A stretch of DNA of 64,000 nucleotides from CAMDKS01 sp964402975 (GTDB lineage: Bacteria; Bdellovibrionota_B; Oligoflexia; Oligoflexales; RGVZ01): positions 124,001 through 188,000 of the forward strand of contig CAYOEM010000004.1 of NCBI GenBank assembly GCA_964402975.1, written 5' to 3'. The position numbers and the translations under genes are program-made. The notes below the pieces were generated by a model, which was given only the letters and a program-made list of their open reading frames with translations, made no database searches and was not told where the DNA came from. Of this stretch, positions 28,048 to 36,199 are shown in pieces; within the stretch, counting starts at the first letter, position 1; every line of letters begins with the position of its first letter.

Positions 28048-29109
28048 ATGATTCATGCTCTAAGATTGATTACCTTCATGCTTATTGCAGCTCAGCCAGC
28101 TTGGGCGCAGTTGTCTTCAGGAGCCTTTCGCGGCCCAAGTGCGGAGCTAGGGGACTCTTCAAAGCCGAGTCCCAGCAGTGGCGCGAGTTCGACGGGAGCT
28201 ATGAAGCGCGTCAATACTCCACTACAGCCCGCTGGATTTTATGGGATCCTTGATTTTCGCCATACGGCCAACGAATACTATGATGAAACGGGCGAGTTAA
28301 TTCGTGTAGATCCCGCACTTCACGGCAAGCTTCGTATGGGCGGTAATTTTTACAATAGATTCCTGGATGTGAGCGTTGGTGTCGGAGCGGCAAAACTTCC
28401 TGCATCGCAACGTGTCTTTCAAAAGCGTCCCGATGTCACCGTAGACGCGTATCCTTACCGTAGCAATCTTTTCAATCTCATGGTGTATGCGAGTGCATTG
28501 TTTCCAGTGAGAGCAGAAGATCTCGATCCCACCGAGTTTGCTGACGGGGACCGATATGACCGAGACTACCGTAGAGCCATTGACGCCACGGTTATTTCAG
28601 TCGGTGTTGCGCCAAATATTAAGTTTGAAGGGAACTACGCGATGGGTAGGCCCTCTATTGTGGTTGGAGCTGATATTTGGACACGCATGTACTCAAAACC
28701 GGTTTATATCAGCGAGGCTGATGGAAGCCGTGAGCTGGGGCTATTGGCCATCGGATCGCCTGCCGTGGAAAAGCCGTTCGAAGACCGCGCCATGAGATAT
28801 GTCCACCAAGAGAGCGCTGCCGTTGGCTTCTCGCCTGCGGTCTTGCCGAATCTGCGCGCGGAAGTCGCAGGTTACAGCGAATCTAGATATTTACCAGAGT
28901 ACGTGTATGACAGCACCTCCAGTTCCTGGGGCTATTCATATGTACCTGAGCGGGTGTCGTTTACCCGGTTTAAGGTTGAATATGAACTGACGCAGTCGAC
29001 AACCATTTCAAATGAGTTGTATGTCTTCCGCAATGGATTTTTCCAGGAAGATCGCGTAAATGATCAAAGGCGATTTAGAAATATAGCCCGTTTGGCCGTC
29101 AAGCTTTGA
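28048..29109 (+). CDS. Exported protein, possible outer-membrane beta-barrel
   Basis: A Sec signal peptide ends at about PAWAQ (residue 21). A Ser/Gly-rich linker follows (to about 55), then roughly 300 residues of alternating hydrophobic/polar, Tyr-rich segments such as FYGILDFRHTANEYY and YNRFLDVSVGVGAA, ending in FRNIARLAVKL. This pattern suits a beta-barrel, but I recognise no family. AGAGG upstream supports the ATG at 28048. It is followed 27 bases later by the CYTH gene. Confidence 0.75.
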   Translation: MIHALRLITFMLIAAQPAWAQLSSGAFRGPSAELGDSSKPSPSSGASSTGAMKRVNTPLQPAGFYGILDFRHTANEYYDETGELIRVDPALHGKLRMGGNFYNRFLDVSVGVGAAKLPASQRVFQKRPDVTVDAYPYRSNLFNLMVYASALFPVRAEDLDPTEFADGDRYDRDYRRAIDATVISVGVAPNIKFEGNYAMGRPSIVVGADIWTRMYSKPVYISEADGSRELGLLAIGSPAVEKPFEDRAMRYVHQESAAVGFSPAVLPNLRAEVAGYSESRYLPEYVYDSTSSSWGYSYVPERVSFTRFKVEYELTQSTTISNELYVFRNGFFQEDRVNDQRRFRNIARLAVKL

Positions 29110-29136
29110 TGCTCGCCGGTTCAGCAAGGAAAGTGT

Positions 29137-29724
29137 GTGAGTTCCACAGCATTCAAAGAAATTGAGCACAAGTTTGTCGTTGATTCGACCTTTGATCGAG
29201 AAAAATTTCTTAGTCATCTCAGGGCCATGTCTCCCTCGAAGATGTCAAACATCAACGTGCGAGACACTTACTACGTCCTGGCTGCCGACCGAAAACATGT
29301 GTTTCGCCACCGGTTTGATGATGAGATTCAGCAACTCACTGTGAAATCCGTTGAGAGTGACACTGCCGTCCGGACGGAAATCAATCTACCTATCGACCAG
29401 TCGAAAGGTGATCAGGGGCCGGGTGTTTTGGCCTTCATGAAAACTCTTGGTTGTACTTGGCACGGCGAAATCCGCAAGGAGATCAGTGTCGCCTATTTTC
29501 CGGACTGCGAAGTGGTATTCTACCGAGCGGTAGGTAGTGGAAAAACCGTCCACTGCGTCGAATTTGAGGCGGTAACCCCCTCCTCGGTGCAGGAGGGTTT
29601 AGCGACATTATCGAAATACGAGGCCGCTTTAGGCTTTGCAGGTAGACAAAGAGAGTCCAAGAGTCTATTTGAGTTAGTGCTACTTGACGGCGCTCCCAGT
29701 GACGTGCGCCAGGTTTTTCAGTAG
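29137..29724 (+). CDS. CYTH-domain protein
   Basis: The CYTH tunnel fold binds triphosphate-containing ligands with metal. The ExExK-like signature is EIEHKF at residues 8-13, followed by the expected pattern RDTYYVL, FRHRFDD, LTVKS, TEINLPI, RKEISVAYF and VEFEAVT, where charged residues line the tunnel. Members include thiamine triphosphatases, class IV adenylate cyclases and inorganic triphosphatases; the sequence does not decide between them. It starts with GTG at 29137 after AAGGAAAG. Length (195) is typical. Confidence 0.82.
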   Translation: MSSTAFKEIEHKFVVDSTFDREKFLSHLRAMSPSKMSNINVRDTYYVLAADRKHVFRHRFDDEIQQLTVKSVESDTAVRTEINLPIDQSKGDQGPGVLAFMKTLGCTWHGEIRKEISVAYFPDCEVVFYRAVGSGKTVHCVEFEAVTPSSVQEGLATLSKYEAALGFAGRQRESKSLFELVLLDGAPSDVRQVFQ

Positions 29725-29797
29725 CAGGAGATAAAGATAATTAGATTAAAAGCAATAATTTATGGATATGTGAAACGTGTCTGAAGGGGGGATAGTC

Positions 29798-30229
29798 GTG
29801 GGTTTGAAAGATAAGATTCAAGAAGATATCAAGACAGCCATGAAGGCCAAAGATGCAGCAAGACTAAGCGTCTTGAGAATGGTCATGGCAGAAATCAAAA
29901 ATCAGCAGGCTCAGGTCAATCTTCGCGAGGAGCTACCCGAAGCTGACGTCTTAAAGGTTGTTGGCGCATACCAAAAAAAGCTCTCAAAAAGTCTAGATGA
30001 TTACCCATCTGGGGACGCTCGAAATGCCTTGCTGGCAGAGATCAAGATTGTTGAAGAATATCTTCCTCAAAAAGCCTCTGAAGGTGAAACCAAAGCCGCG
30101 ATTGAAAAAGTTCTCGCCGCCACAGCGGATCGAAATTTTGGCGCACTCATGAAGCTGGTTATGTCAGAGCTGAAAGATCAGGGAGATGGTAAATTGGTAA
30201 GCTCCCTATTGAAAGCAAAACTATCCTAA
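29798..30229 (+). CDS. YqeY/GatB-tail-like protein
   Basis: A small helical protein resembling the C-terminal domain of the amidotransferase subunit GatB (YqeY family): LKDKIQEDIKTAMKAKDAARLSVLRMVMAEIKN at the N-terminus and a GALMKLVMSELKDQGDGKLVSSLLK end. A role in tRNA-dependent amidation is suggested for the family but unproven. The GTG at 29798 is preferred because GAAGGGGGG lies shortly before it; an in-frame GTG at 29777 is possible. A strong terminator follows 100 bases downstream. Confidence 0.82.
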   Translation: MGLKDKIQEDIKTAMKAKDAARLSVLRMVMAEIKNQQAQVNLREELPEADVLKVVGAYQKKLSKSLDDYPSGDARNALLAEIKIVEEYLPQKASEGETKAAIEKVLAATADRNFGALMKLVMSELKDQGDGKLVSSLLKAKLS

Positions 30230-30331
30230 AATTCGGCCAGTTAGGATTTCGAATTCATAAAAATAGCTAGCGAGAATTTAGTTCAAAGGTTTTACAAAAA
30301 ATAAAAAAACGTGTTTTTTTACAAACTATTC

Positions 30332-30367
30332 AGGGCGAACACTGCGCGTGTTCGCCCTTGATTTTTT
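30332..30367 (+). terminator. Rho-independent terminator after the YqeY gene
   Basis: AGGGCGAACAC (30332-30342) and GTGTTCGCCCT (30348-30358) form a perfect 11-base stem around the loop TGCGC, followed by TGATTTTTT. It closes the plus-strand transcript of the CYTH/YqeY region. Confidence 0.85.
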
Positions 30368-30544
30368 GAATGCTGCAGCCTAGTTCTGAAAACCCCGCAA
30401 AGCTAACGCCATCAGGGATTTCCGAGATATAATAAACATAGCGGAAATACAATTTTTTATCTGAAAGCACTTAAAGTTTTTCAAAAAGTTCCGACACCCA
30501 ATGGTCAGATTTTTTGTGTAAAAACCTAGTATGGATTATCAGGG
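30368..30544 (+). promoter_or_regulatory. Leader with TATAAT flanked by an inverted repeat, before a secreted-protein gene
   Basis: This is the gene-free remainder of the 315-base gap. A perfect TATAAT (30428-30433) lies inside a 7-base inverted repeat, ATTTCCG at 30418-30424 and CGGAAAT at 30442-30448. No good -35 is seen at 17 bases, so it may be an activator-dependent promoter with an operator, or chance in an A/T-rich leader. The rest of the gap shows nothing I can name. Confidence 0.4.
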
Positions 30545-32914
30545 ATGATGAAGCGCGTTTCAAAATCTAATATTCCAAAAGTCGCGACATTTTTATTGCG
30601 CGCGCTCTTAGGGTATTCATGCGCGACATTGATAAGCGGTAATGCAAGTGCGTCGTCGTCAGATTGGCTTTCGATCGACCTGAACACTAGAGCCGGCGTA
30701 TTGTTTGATCAGGGTCCGGGAGCATCAGCAGCCCGTGATGTTGCTTTGGAATTTTTTAGAGATGATTTAAATCAGACTGTGTCTGTGACTCAGTCGATTC
30801 GGGGGATGATGGACCCCAATATTCATGAATCTAGTGCAAAGCTCGTCGAATCTCTAATTTTACCTGACGCCGTCCCCGCAGCCACATGGGTCGCAATAAC
30901 TCCGACCTATAAGCCTCTGCCCGTGCGAGAGAGAACGTATTTTGATTGTCGCATGGACGCCGTCGAATCCCGCGTTGCCTGTGATGATCCACTGCAGGCC
31001 TCCGTGAGCACGGCTGCCGAAGATTTGCGTCCCGTCCATAAGGAATATGATCGCTCACTCATTGATCAAGTGGTCAGGGTGAATATCGCGCAACCATTAG
31101 CATCTAAAGCGCAGCCCACTGCAGGCGCTTCAGACGTCGTCACTTTAGTTGAGCGTGGAGAGGGGCTATTGTCGGTCGACGGTGGAAAGATTCTTTTCGC
31201 AAAGGAAAATGAGACCAAAAAAATAATTTTAGGCTCTGACGTCAAAGCCTCCGAGTGGAGTGTTTTCGTGCGAGATTCTGCCGCGATCGTCTGGGATGAT
31301 GTAAATAAGACTTTGACCAGTAGAAAAGCCGGCGACACCGAAATGTTTGTCGTCACCCCGGGCCGTATCAGTATTATTGCCGTCGGCGTCGCGAGCGTCC
31401 TTGAGATTCCTCGCGCGAAATCTGCTCCTACACCAACTGTTGCTGCAGTGAATATCTCACCTGAGTTAGCGAGTCTTGATGGTTTAGACAAGGCAGCTTC
31501 AAAGGGCGACCTTTCGGCGAGCTTTGCAAGTGACGGACGCCAGTCAGCTAGTGGACCAGTTGATTTGATCGTGGGAGAAGAATCGACCATCATTGGTGAG
31601 GATGGACTAACACCGGTTGCGCAAATTGTCCGCGCTAAGGCCAAGGTGAAATTTGACAGTGTAAAGCTCAAGGTCATTGATGATCGCTCGCTTGTCAGTG
31701 GTTATAATTTTCCGGTGAGTGGCGTTCGAGTGAAAGTAGCCGGTACCGACTTTGCTGAATTGACAGATGCACGTGGTGAAATCGAGATTCGAGACATTCC
31801 ACTGGGCGCAAGAATTTTGGTGGAGATTTCCGATGCGCGCGGTTACTTGATGCCGCAGATCACGGAGGTCGTGGCTGACCGTGACGGAGTGTCTCGTTCC
31901 GTTGTGCAGACCATAAGAGCGCGCCGTTTCTCATCATTGGATTTAATTGCCCGGTCTGGCGGCGTGGTTCAGGACATGCGAAAATCGAGCTTCTGTGGAA
32001 CCGTTCATCAGGGTTCGCAGCCATCGATCGATGTTAAGGTCGCTTTGGACGCGCACGCTATTGGCCCATTCTATTTCAACAACCTTGGCCTTCTTGATCT
32101 CCGAAGATCTGACACAGGCCCCAACGGTCAATTTTGCTTCTTTAATGTGGAGCCGGGGCCTGTGGGCGTATCAATACAACGCGTTGGCGAGCGTTACCCT
32201 CTAGCAGGAGTTGTAAGTCTTGTGGGCGGTCGGCATTCCGAAGAAACGTTCGATATCAATGATGCTAGGCATGTTTCAACGACCATGACCGCGGTTGCAA
32301 GTGCTAATGAGCAACTTGGGGCCGACGTAGAGCGCGCAAATCGCCATGAATTAATGGAGCAATCTGAAATATTTGCAGTCGGTTCTGGCCATATGATGAT
32401 GCCCATCGACGACGCAATCATGACGACGGCCACGCGGGTACTCCCCGTAAAAGGGCGGGTTTGGACGGTCAGTGCGGCATCAGACTTTGAAACTATGGTT
32501 CAACCAATTACGGCGAAGTCATCGGTCGCCGGACAGATCTCAACACTTATTCCAAACGGCTTTGTAAGTGACATGGCAGTGTTTGCAAATACTGTTCATA
32601 GTTCTGACTCAGGTTCGGTCGTCATTGAGCATGGCCAACTGACTGGCCATGGTAGTGATCCGGTTAAATTTAGACTTGTTGATAGCTCAGGTCGAGACGT
32701 TGGCGATGGTTGGTACTTTGCAGATCAGCCTGTAGCTAAAGCAGTATTTTTTAACGTGCCCCCTGGAGTCTATGCATTGATCGTAGAATCTGGGAGCGGA
32801 CATTGGATAGCCTCTGAAACGACGGTGGTCTACAGTGAGGCCGTAAGTTTTGTGAAAACTGGAAGCCCACTGGAACGAGTATCAAACTCCGTTCGGCGAA
32901 CTCTCGCCAACTAA
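30545..32914 (+). CDS. Large secreted protein with carboxypeptidase-regulatory-like domains
   Basis: I do not recognise a named family. The 789-residue protein begins with a long basic n-region and a hydrophobic core ending near SGNASAS (about residue 37), so it is probably exported. Residues about 375-435 look like a transthyretin/carboxypeptidase-regulatory-like beta-sandwich (VSGVRVKVAGTDFAELTDARGEIEI), and a second such unit may lie at about 475-560 (TGPNGQFCFFNVEPGPVGVSI). The final 120 residues are again beta-rich. Two pairs of cysteines occur (near 135/145 and 480/520). A surface role is inferred from export only. Confidence 0.78.
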   Translation: MMKRVSKSNIPKVATFLLRALLGYSCATLISGNASASSSDWLSIDLNTRAGVLFDQGPGASAARDVALEFFRDDLNQTVSVTQSIRGMMDPNIHESSAKLVESLILPDAVPAATWVAITPTYKPLPVRERTYFDCRMDAVESRVACDDPLQASVSTAAEDLRPVHKEYDRSLIDQVVRVNIAQPLASKAQPTAGASDVVTLVERGEGLLSVDGGKILFAKENETKKIILGSDVKASEWSVFVRDSAAIVWDDVNKTLTSRKAGDTEMFVVTPGRISIIAVGVASVLEIPRAKSAPTPTVAAVNISPELASLDGLDKAASKGDLSASFASDGRQSASGPVDLIVGEESTIIGEDGLTPVAQIVRAKAKVKFDSVKLKVIDDRSLVSGYNFPVSGVRVKVAGTDFAELTDARGEIEIRDIPLGARILVEISDARGYLMPQITEVVADRDGVSRSVVQTIRARRFSSLDLIARSGGVVQDMRKSSFCGTVHQGSQPSIDVKVALDAHAIGPFYFNNLGLLDLRRSDTGPNGQFCFFNVEPGPVGVSIQRVGERYPLAGVVSLVGGRHSEETFDINDARHVSTTMTAVASANEQLGADVERANRHELMEQSEIFAVGSGHMMMPIDDAIMTTATRVLPVKGRVWTVSAASDFETMVQPITAKSSVAGQISTLIPNGFVSDMAVFANTVHSSDSGSVVIEHGQLTGHGSDPVKFRLVDSSGRDVGDGWYFADQPVAKAVFFNVPPGVYALIVESGSGHWIASETTVVYSEAVSFVKTGSPLERVSNSVRRTLAN

Positions 32915-32962
32915 TTAAAAAATTAAGATTTCGCTGCACAGGCGTCTAGATGGTGGTAGCGC

Positions 32963-33796
32963 TTAGCTCTTTGTTTTGCTCGTTTGACTAAGGGAAATAA
33001 TGTAGTCGCTGAGGTTTAATGCTTCTCCCTCTCTGACTCGGGTGGCAATCGATGAAGCGAGGCTCAAAGCGCCTTTTGCGAAAAGCGCACGCGAGAAAGC
33101 TCTGTGTGATAAACACACCTCCTCCTCATCGGCGATAAATCGGACTTGGTGTTCACCGATCACACCACCGCCTCGAATCGAATGCATACCGATTGAATTG
33201 GGCTTACGAGCCCCTTCGCGATTAAAAACTATTTTCGATCCTGGCATGGCGCTTTTAATAACATCCGCCAACAAAAGAGCGGTTCCACTGGGCGCATCCG
33301 CCTTCATGCGGTGGTGGGTTTCAGTTATCTCGACGTCAAAGCCAGCCGGCGGCAAAGTTCTTGCCGTCTCAAGGGCGCGTTGCGCTAGAGTAAAAATACC
33401 TAAGCTCGTGTTGCCTGCGAGAAGAATTTTGTGTCCACCTCGTTTTGCCGCCTTCATGAGACTTAGCTTAAGACTTTCGTCTAGCCCAGTGGTGCCAATC
33501 AAAACGACTTTATCTTTTGAGTTTTGCAAAGACTTCGCGACCATTTTGGTTGCTACGGGTGAGCTAAAATCGATGATCACCTCGCTGGCGGCAACAATCG
33601 CATCGAGGGAGGATTGGTTTGATTTTAGAACCGCTGTATGTCCTTGATCGAATGCTTGGATTTCATCGCGGTCAAAGCATGCGCCCAATTTCAGTGTCGC
33701 GTGATTTTTGAGAAGATCGCATAGCTGACGTCCCATCCGGCCGTTTGCGCCGCAGATGAGTACGTTATCTCGACTTTTCTTTGGCATTTTAGTCAC
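32963..33796 (-). CDS. dapB: 4-hydroxy-tetrahydrodipicolinate reductase
   Basis: Second step of the diaminopimelate/lysine branch, NAD(P)H-dependent. The nucleotide fold is LICGANGRMGRQL near the N-terminus; IGTTGLDES and the catalytic TETHHRMKADAPSGTA follow, then GEHQVRFIADEEEV. Size (277) is normal. Its start overlaps the dapA stop by four bases (ATGA), so translation is probably coupled. It is the last gene of the argH-like/dapA/dapB operon and supplies diaminopimelate for cell wall. Confidence 0.95.
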   Translation of the reverse strand: MTKMPKKSRDNVLICGANGRMGRQLCDLLKNHATLKLGACFDRDEIQAFDQGHTAVLKSNQSSLDAIVAASEVIIDFSSPVATKMVAKSLQNSKDKVVLIGTTGLDESLKLSLMKAAKRGGHKILLAGNTSLGIFTLAQRALETARTLPPAGFDVEITETHHRMKADAPSGTALLLADVIKSAMPGSKIVFNREGARKPNSIGMHSIRGGGVIGEHQVRFIADEEEVCLSHRAFSRALFAKGALSLASSIATRVREGEALNLSDYIISLSQTSKTKS

Positions 33797-34701
33797 CCAG
33801 CCCGGACGTCCAAGGTTGCGAGGTCCTGTTTTGCCTTTTCTATAGTTGTCTTAATAATTTTGAAATTTTCATCTGTCACCGGCGCAAGGGGCGCGCGCAA
33901 TGTATTTTGACCTAGACCGAAAATCTGCAACGCAGCCTTAAGAGGTCCAGGGTTTGATTCGCAGAACAAGACGTCAATAGCTGGTAGAAGTGCTTTGTGA
34001 ATGGCAAGCGCGCGAGCATTTTGAGAGTTTTTAAATGCATTAGTCAGCTCCACCATGGCGGCTGGGAAAATGTTCGACACGACGCTTATAACGCCGCACC
34101 CGCCTACTGCGAGGCTGGCTAAGTATGTGGGATCATCACCACTAAGAATGTCTGCTCTAGATTGACAGACGACACGCCCGTAAAGGGCTAAGTCACCGCT
34201 GGCTTCTTTCACCGCGCGTACGTTTTTGACAGTGGTCAGAGCAGCAATTACAGATCCACTTAAACTCTGGCCTGTACGGCCAGGCACATGATAGAGACAA
34301 AGTGGCACGCTAACCGACTCGGCGATGGTTTGAAAGTGCAGTTTTAATCCAGCCAAGCTTGGTTTGTTGTAGGGCGGCGTAACGATTAACAAGCTATCGG
34401 CGCCTGCATCAACACAGAGTTTCGATAGTTCCACGCTTTGAGCCGTGTTGTTTCCACCACTGCCGGCCATAATTCGAACTGACGCCGGCAGACTGGCTCG
34501 TGCTTTTCGAACGAGCGAGATCTTCTCTTGGACGGTTAGGGTAGGAGATTCGCCGGTTGTCCCGCTAATGACAATCCCTGAAACGCCTCCAGCCGCCTGC
34601 TGGGCCAAATGCTTTTCAAAGGAGCTCCAGTCAATCGATCCATTTTCGAGAAACGGTGTGGCGATGGCTGTCCACACGCCAGAGAAACTACTAAGAGTCA
34701 T
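33793..34701 (-). CDS. dapA: 4-hydroxy-tetrahydrodipicolinate synthase
   Basis: Condenses pyruvate with aspartate semialdehyde. The (beta/alpha)8 enzyme shows GTTGESPTL for carboxylate binding, the catalytic tyrosine in LYHVPGRT, the Schiff-base lysine in AVKEASGDL and the closing GCGVISVVSNIFP. Size (302) is normal. It overlaps the upstream argH-like gene and the downstream dapB by four bases each, a tightly coupled operon. Confidence 0.95.
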   Translation of the reverse strand: MTLSSFSGVWTAIATPFLENGSIDWSSFEKHLAQQAAGGVSGIVISGTTGESPTLTVQEKISLVRKARASLPASVRIMAGSGGNNTAQSVELSKLCVDAGADSLLIVTPPYNKPSLAGLKLHFQTIAESVSVPLCLYHVPGRTGQSLSGSVIAALTTVKNVRAVKEASGDLALYGRVVCQSRADILSGDDPTYLASLAVGGCGVISVVSNIFPAAMVELTNAFKNSQNARALAIHKALLPAIDVLFCESNPGPLKAALQIFGLGQNTLRAPLAPVTDENFKIIKTTIEKAKQDLATLDVRAG

Positions 34702-36104
34702 TGCTTGTCCTGAGTTGTTTTATTAATTGTCGTGGTCTCGGTTTGGTTTGATTTAATTGACTCCGTACGGAATGGAATCTTTGGTCTAGGATCGACGGCA
34801 TCTGTCGTGATGGCTGTTTTTACGCCACAACTCCCCCATAGCAGTCCAGCGAGTATCATGCCAAGCGGCACCGAAAAGGGTACTGCAGCATTTAAAGACT
34901 TACGTATACGTTTCGCAGTTTCCATGAAACGCGACTTTTCAGCAGATCCACCTGGAGTAGCCGTTAGCTGATCAGAGGCCAATCCCGCAGCAAAAGAGAG
35001 TGTATCCTCGTGAAGGTCATTGTTGATTTTCTTTAGCTCCGCAGCAATCAGAGTTGCCGGTGTCGTGTGATGCTGTCTGCAGTAGTTCATTAAATCTTTA
35101 GCAGCCTTCGTGGCTTGTGGGGCTGCCGTTCCGCGTTGGATGAGATTACATGTGACGGCTCGCTCGAAGTCGTCTGTTAAAAGAGACGTAAGTGATGACT
35201 TCTCCCGCGGCGCCAGTGACTCTACAAATAACTTCGTAAGATGACTCATCCGATGATTGAGCGAGTAAAGCTCAAACAAAAACCCTAAACGGCGAGTTTC
35301 CCAAACGTTAAGGTTTGTGCTGACATCAAACTTAGCACCAGCCAAACGCTGGCATTCTGCTGAAAATATCTCGCACTCGGCTTCAAGTGTTTTACTTGCC
35401 GAATTCATGGCAGTATTTTCTCGGATACCCGAAATCAAAACAGGCAGCGTGGTGGCGAGCTCGTCGAAAGCCGCTATGATTTTTCTCAGGCAGCGAAGCT
35501 CTGCGCGGCAGTATGAGATCGATTCCGATTCGATACCACTAAACCCAACGTGAAGAGCGATACGATGCTCGCGTTCGTATTCGCTGCCAACAGTATCAAG
35601 AACATCGGCGGGACGCATGAGTGAGAGTTCAAGGATGACTTCCCGCAGATCCTTAGCAGCATCATGTAAAATCTTCGCCGAGTGACATAGAACGGTCGGA
35701 AAAAGTTCTTGTCGAGAGCTACCGGTGTGGCTTAGAGCTACATAAGGTCTATTCATGAAGAGTTCTGCTTTTTTGAGCGCAGCATCTGCCCAGCTCGCCA
35801 GATTCGCACAGGTCTCTGAGAGAAGGTTTCGAGTGGAGGAGCGCATGTGATTCCACGCGAAACCTTTACTTCCATACCTCGCAGTCATTATGTAAAGAAA
35901 TTCACAGTCGACCTCAGATAGCAAACTGAGAATCGAGGATTGGGTACTCGACAGCTGCGGCGTGATTGATGCTAGTGATATTTTAAGATGTTCAACGGAT
36001 CTTTCAGAGATGAGGCCTTCTTGCGACAGAGCCGCCGCATAAGACGATAGGAAATCGATCGTTGCCGCGTTATCCAGCTTTAGGAAACCTTGCCAATCGA
36101 GCAC
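34698..36104 (-). CDS. Argininosuccinate-lyase-like protein, catalytic loop missing, with lipoprotein-like C-terminal tail
   Basis: Residues about 10-405 follow the fumarase/aspartase fold of argininosuccinate lyase by pattern: SHTGSSRQELFPTVLCHSAKILHDAAKDLR in the place of the THxQ helix, REHRIALHVGF, the C-terminal FERAVTCNLIQRGTAAPQATKAAKDLM and the terminal TPGGSAEKSRF. The GSSxMPxKxNP catalytic loop is absent, and so are the N-terminal and HTGRSRNDQ motifs, so ArgH activity is unlikely. From Met394 the tail reads like a lipoprotein signal (KRIRK, hydrophobic run, GSC-GVKT with Cys426), resembling LptM-type lipoproteins. Start is GTG behind AGAGAGGTG. First gene of the operon with dapA and dapB. 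Assignment is by remembered motifs only. Confidence 0.6.
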   Translation of the reverse strand: MLDWQGFLKLDNAATIDFLSSYAAALSQEGLISERSVEHLKISLASITPQLSSTQSSILSLLSEVDCEFLYIMTARYGSKGFAWNHMRSSTRNLLSETCANLASWADAALKKAELFMNRPYVALSHTGSSRQELFPTVLCHSAKILHDAAKDLREVILELSLMRPADVLDTVGSEYEREHRIALHVGFSGIESESISYCRAELRCLRKIIAAFDELATTLPVLISGIRENTAMNSASKTLEAECEIFSAECQRLAGAKFDVSTNLNVWETRRLGFLFELYSLNHRMSHLTKLFVESLAPREKSSLTSLLTDDFERAVTCNLIQRGTAAPQATKAAKDLMNYCRQHHTTPATLIAAELKKINNDLHEDTLSFAAGLASDQLTATPGGSAEKSRFMETAKRIRKSLNAAVPFSVPLGMILAGLLWGSCGVKTAITTDAVDPRPKIPFRTESIKSNQTETTTINKTTQDKQ

Positions 36105-36199
36105 GGATCACCTCTCTTCTACGCCTGCCGACCTTCAGGTTGTTGACGAAGTAAACGCAATCTCTCAGCACATGAGACGGTCGAGCCAAACTGAAATTT

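Noticed and set aside
31066..31677. 203-residue open frame antisense to the large secreted protein
   Set aside because: Long only because of codon bias on the sense strand; no motif or ribosome-binding site.
33042..33647. 201-residue open frame antisense to dapB
   Set aside because: Mirror frame of a well-supported gene; its Ala/Arg/Ser-rich content reflects the dapB codons.
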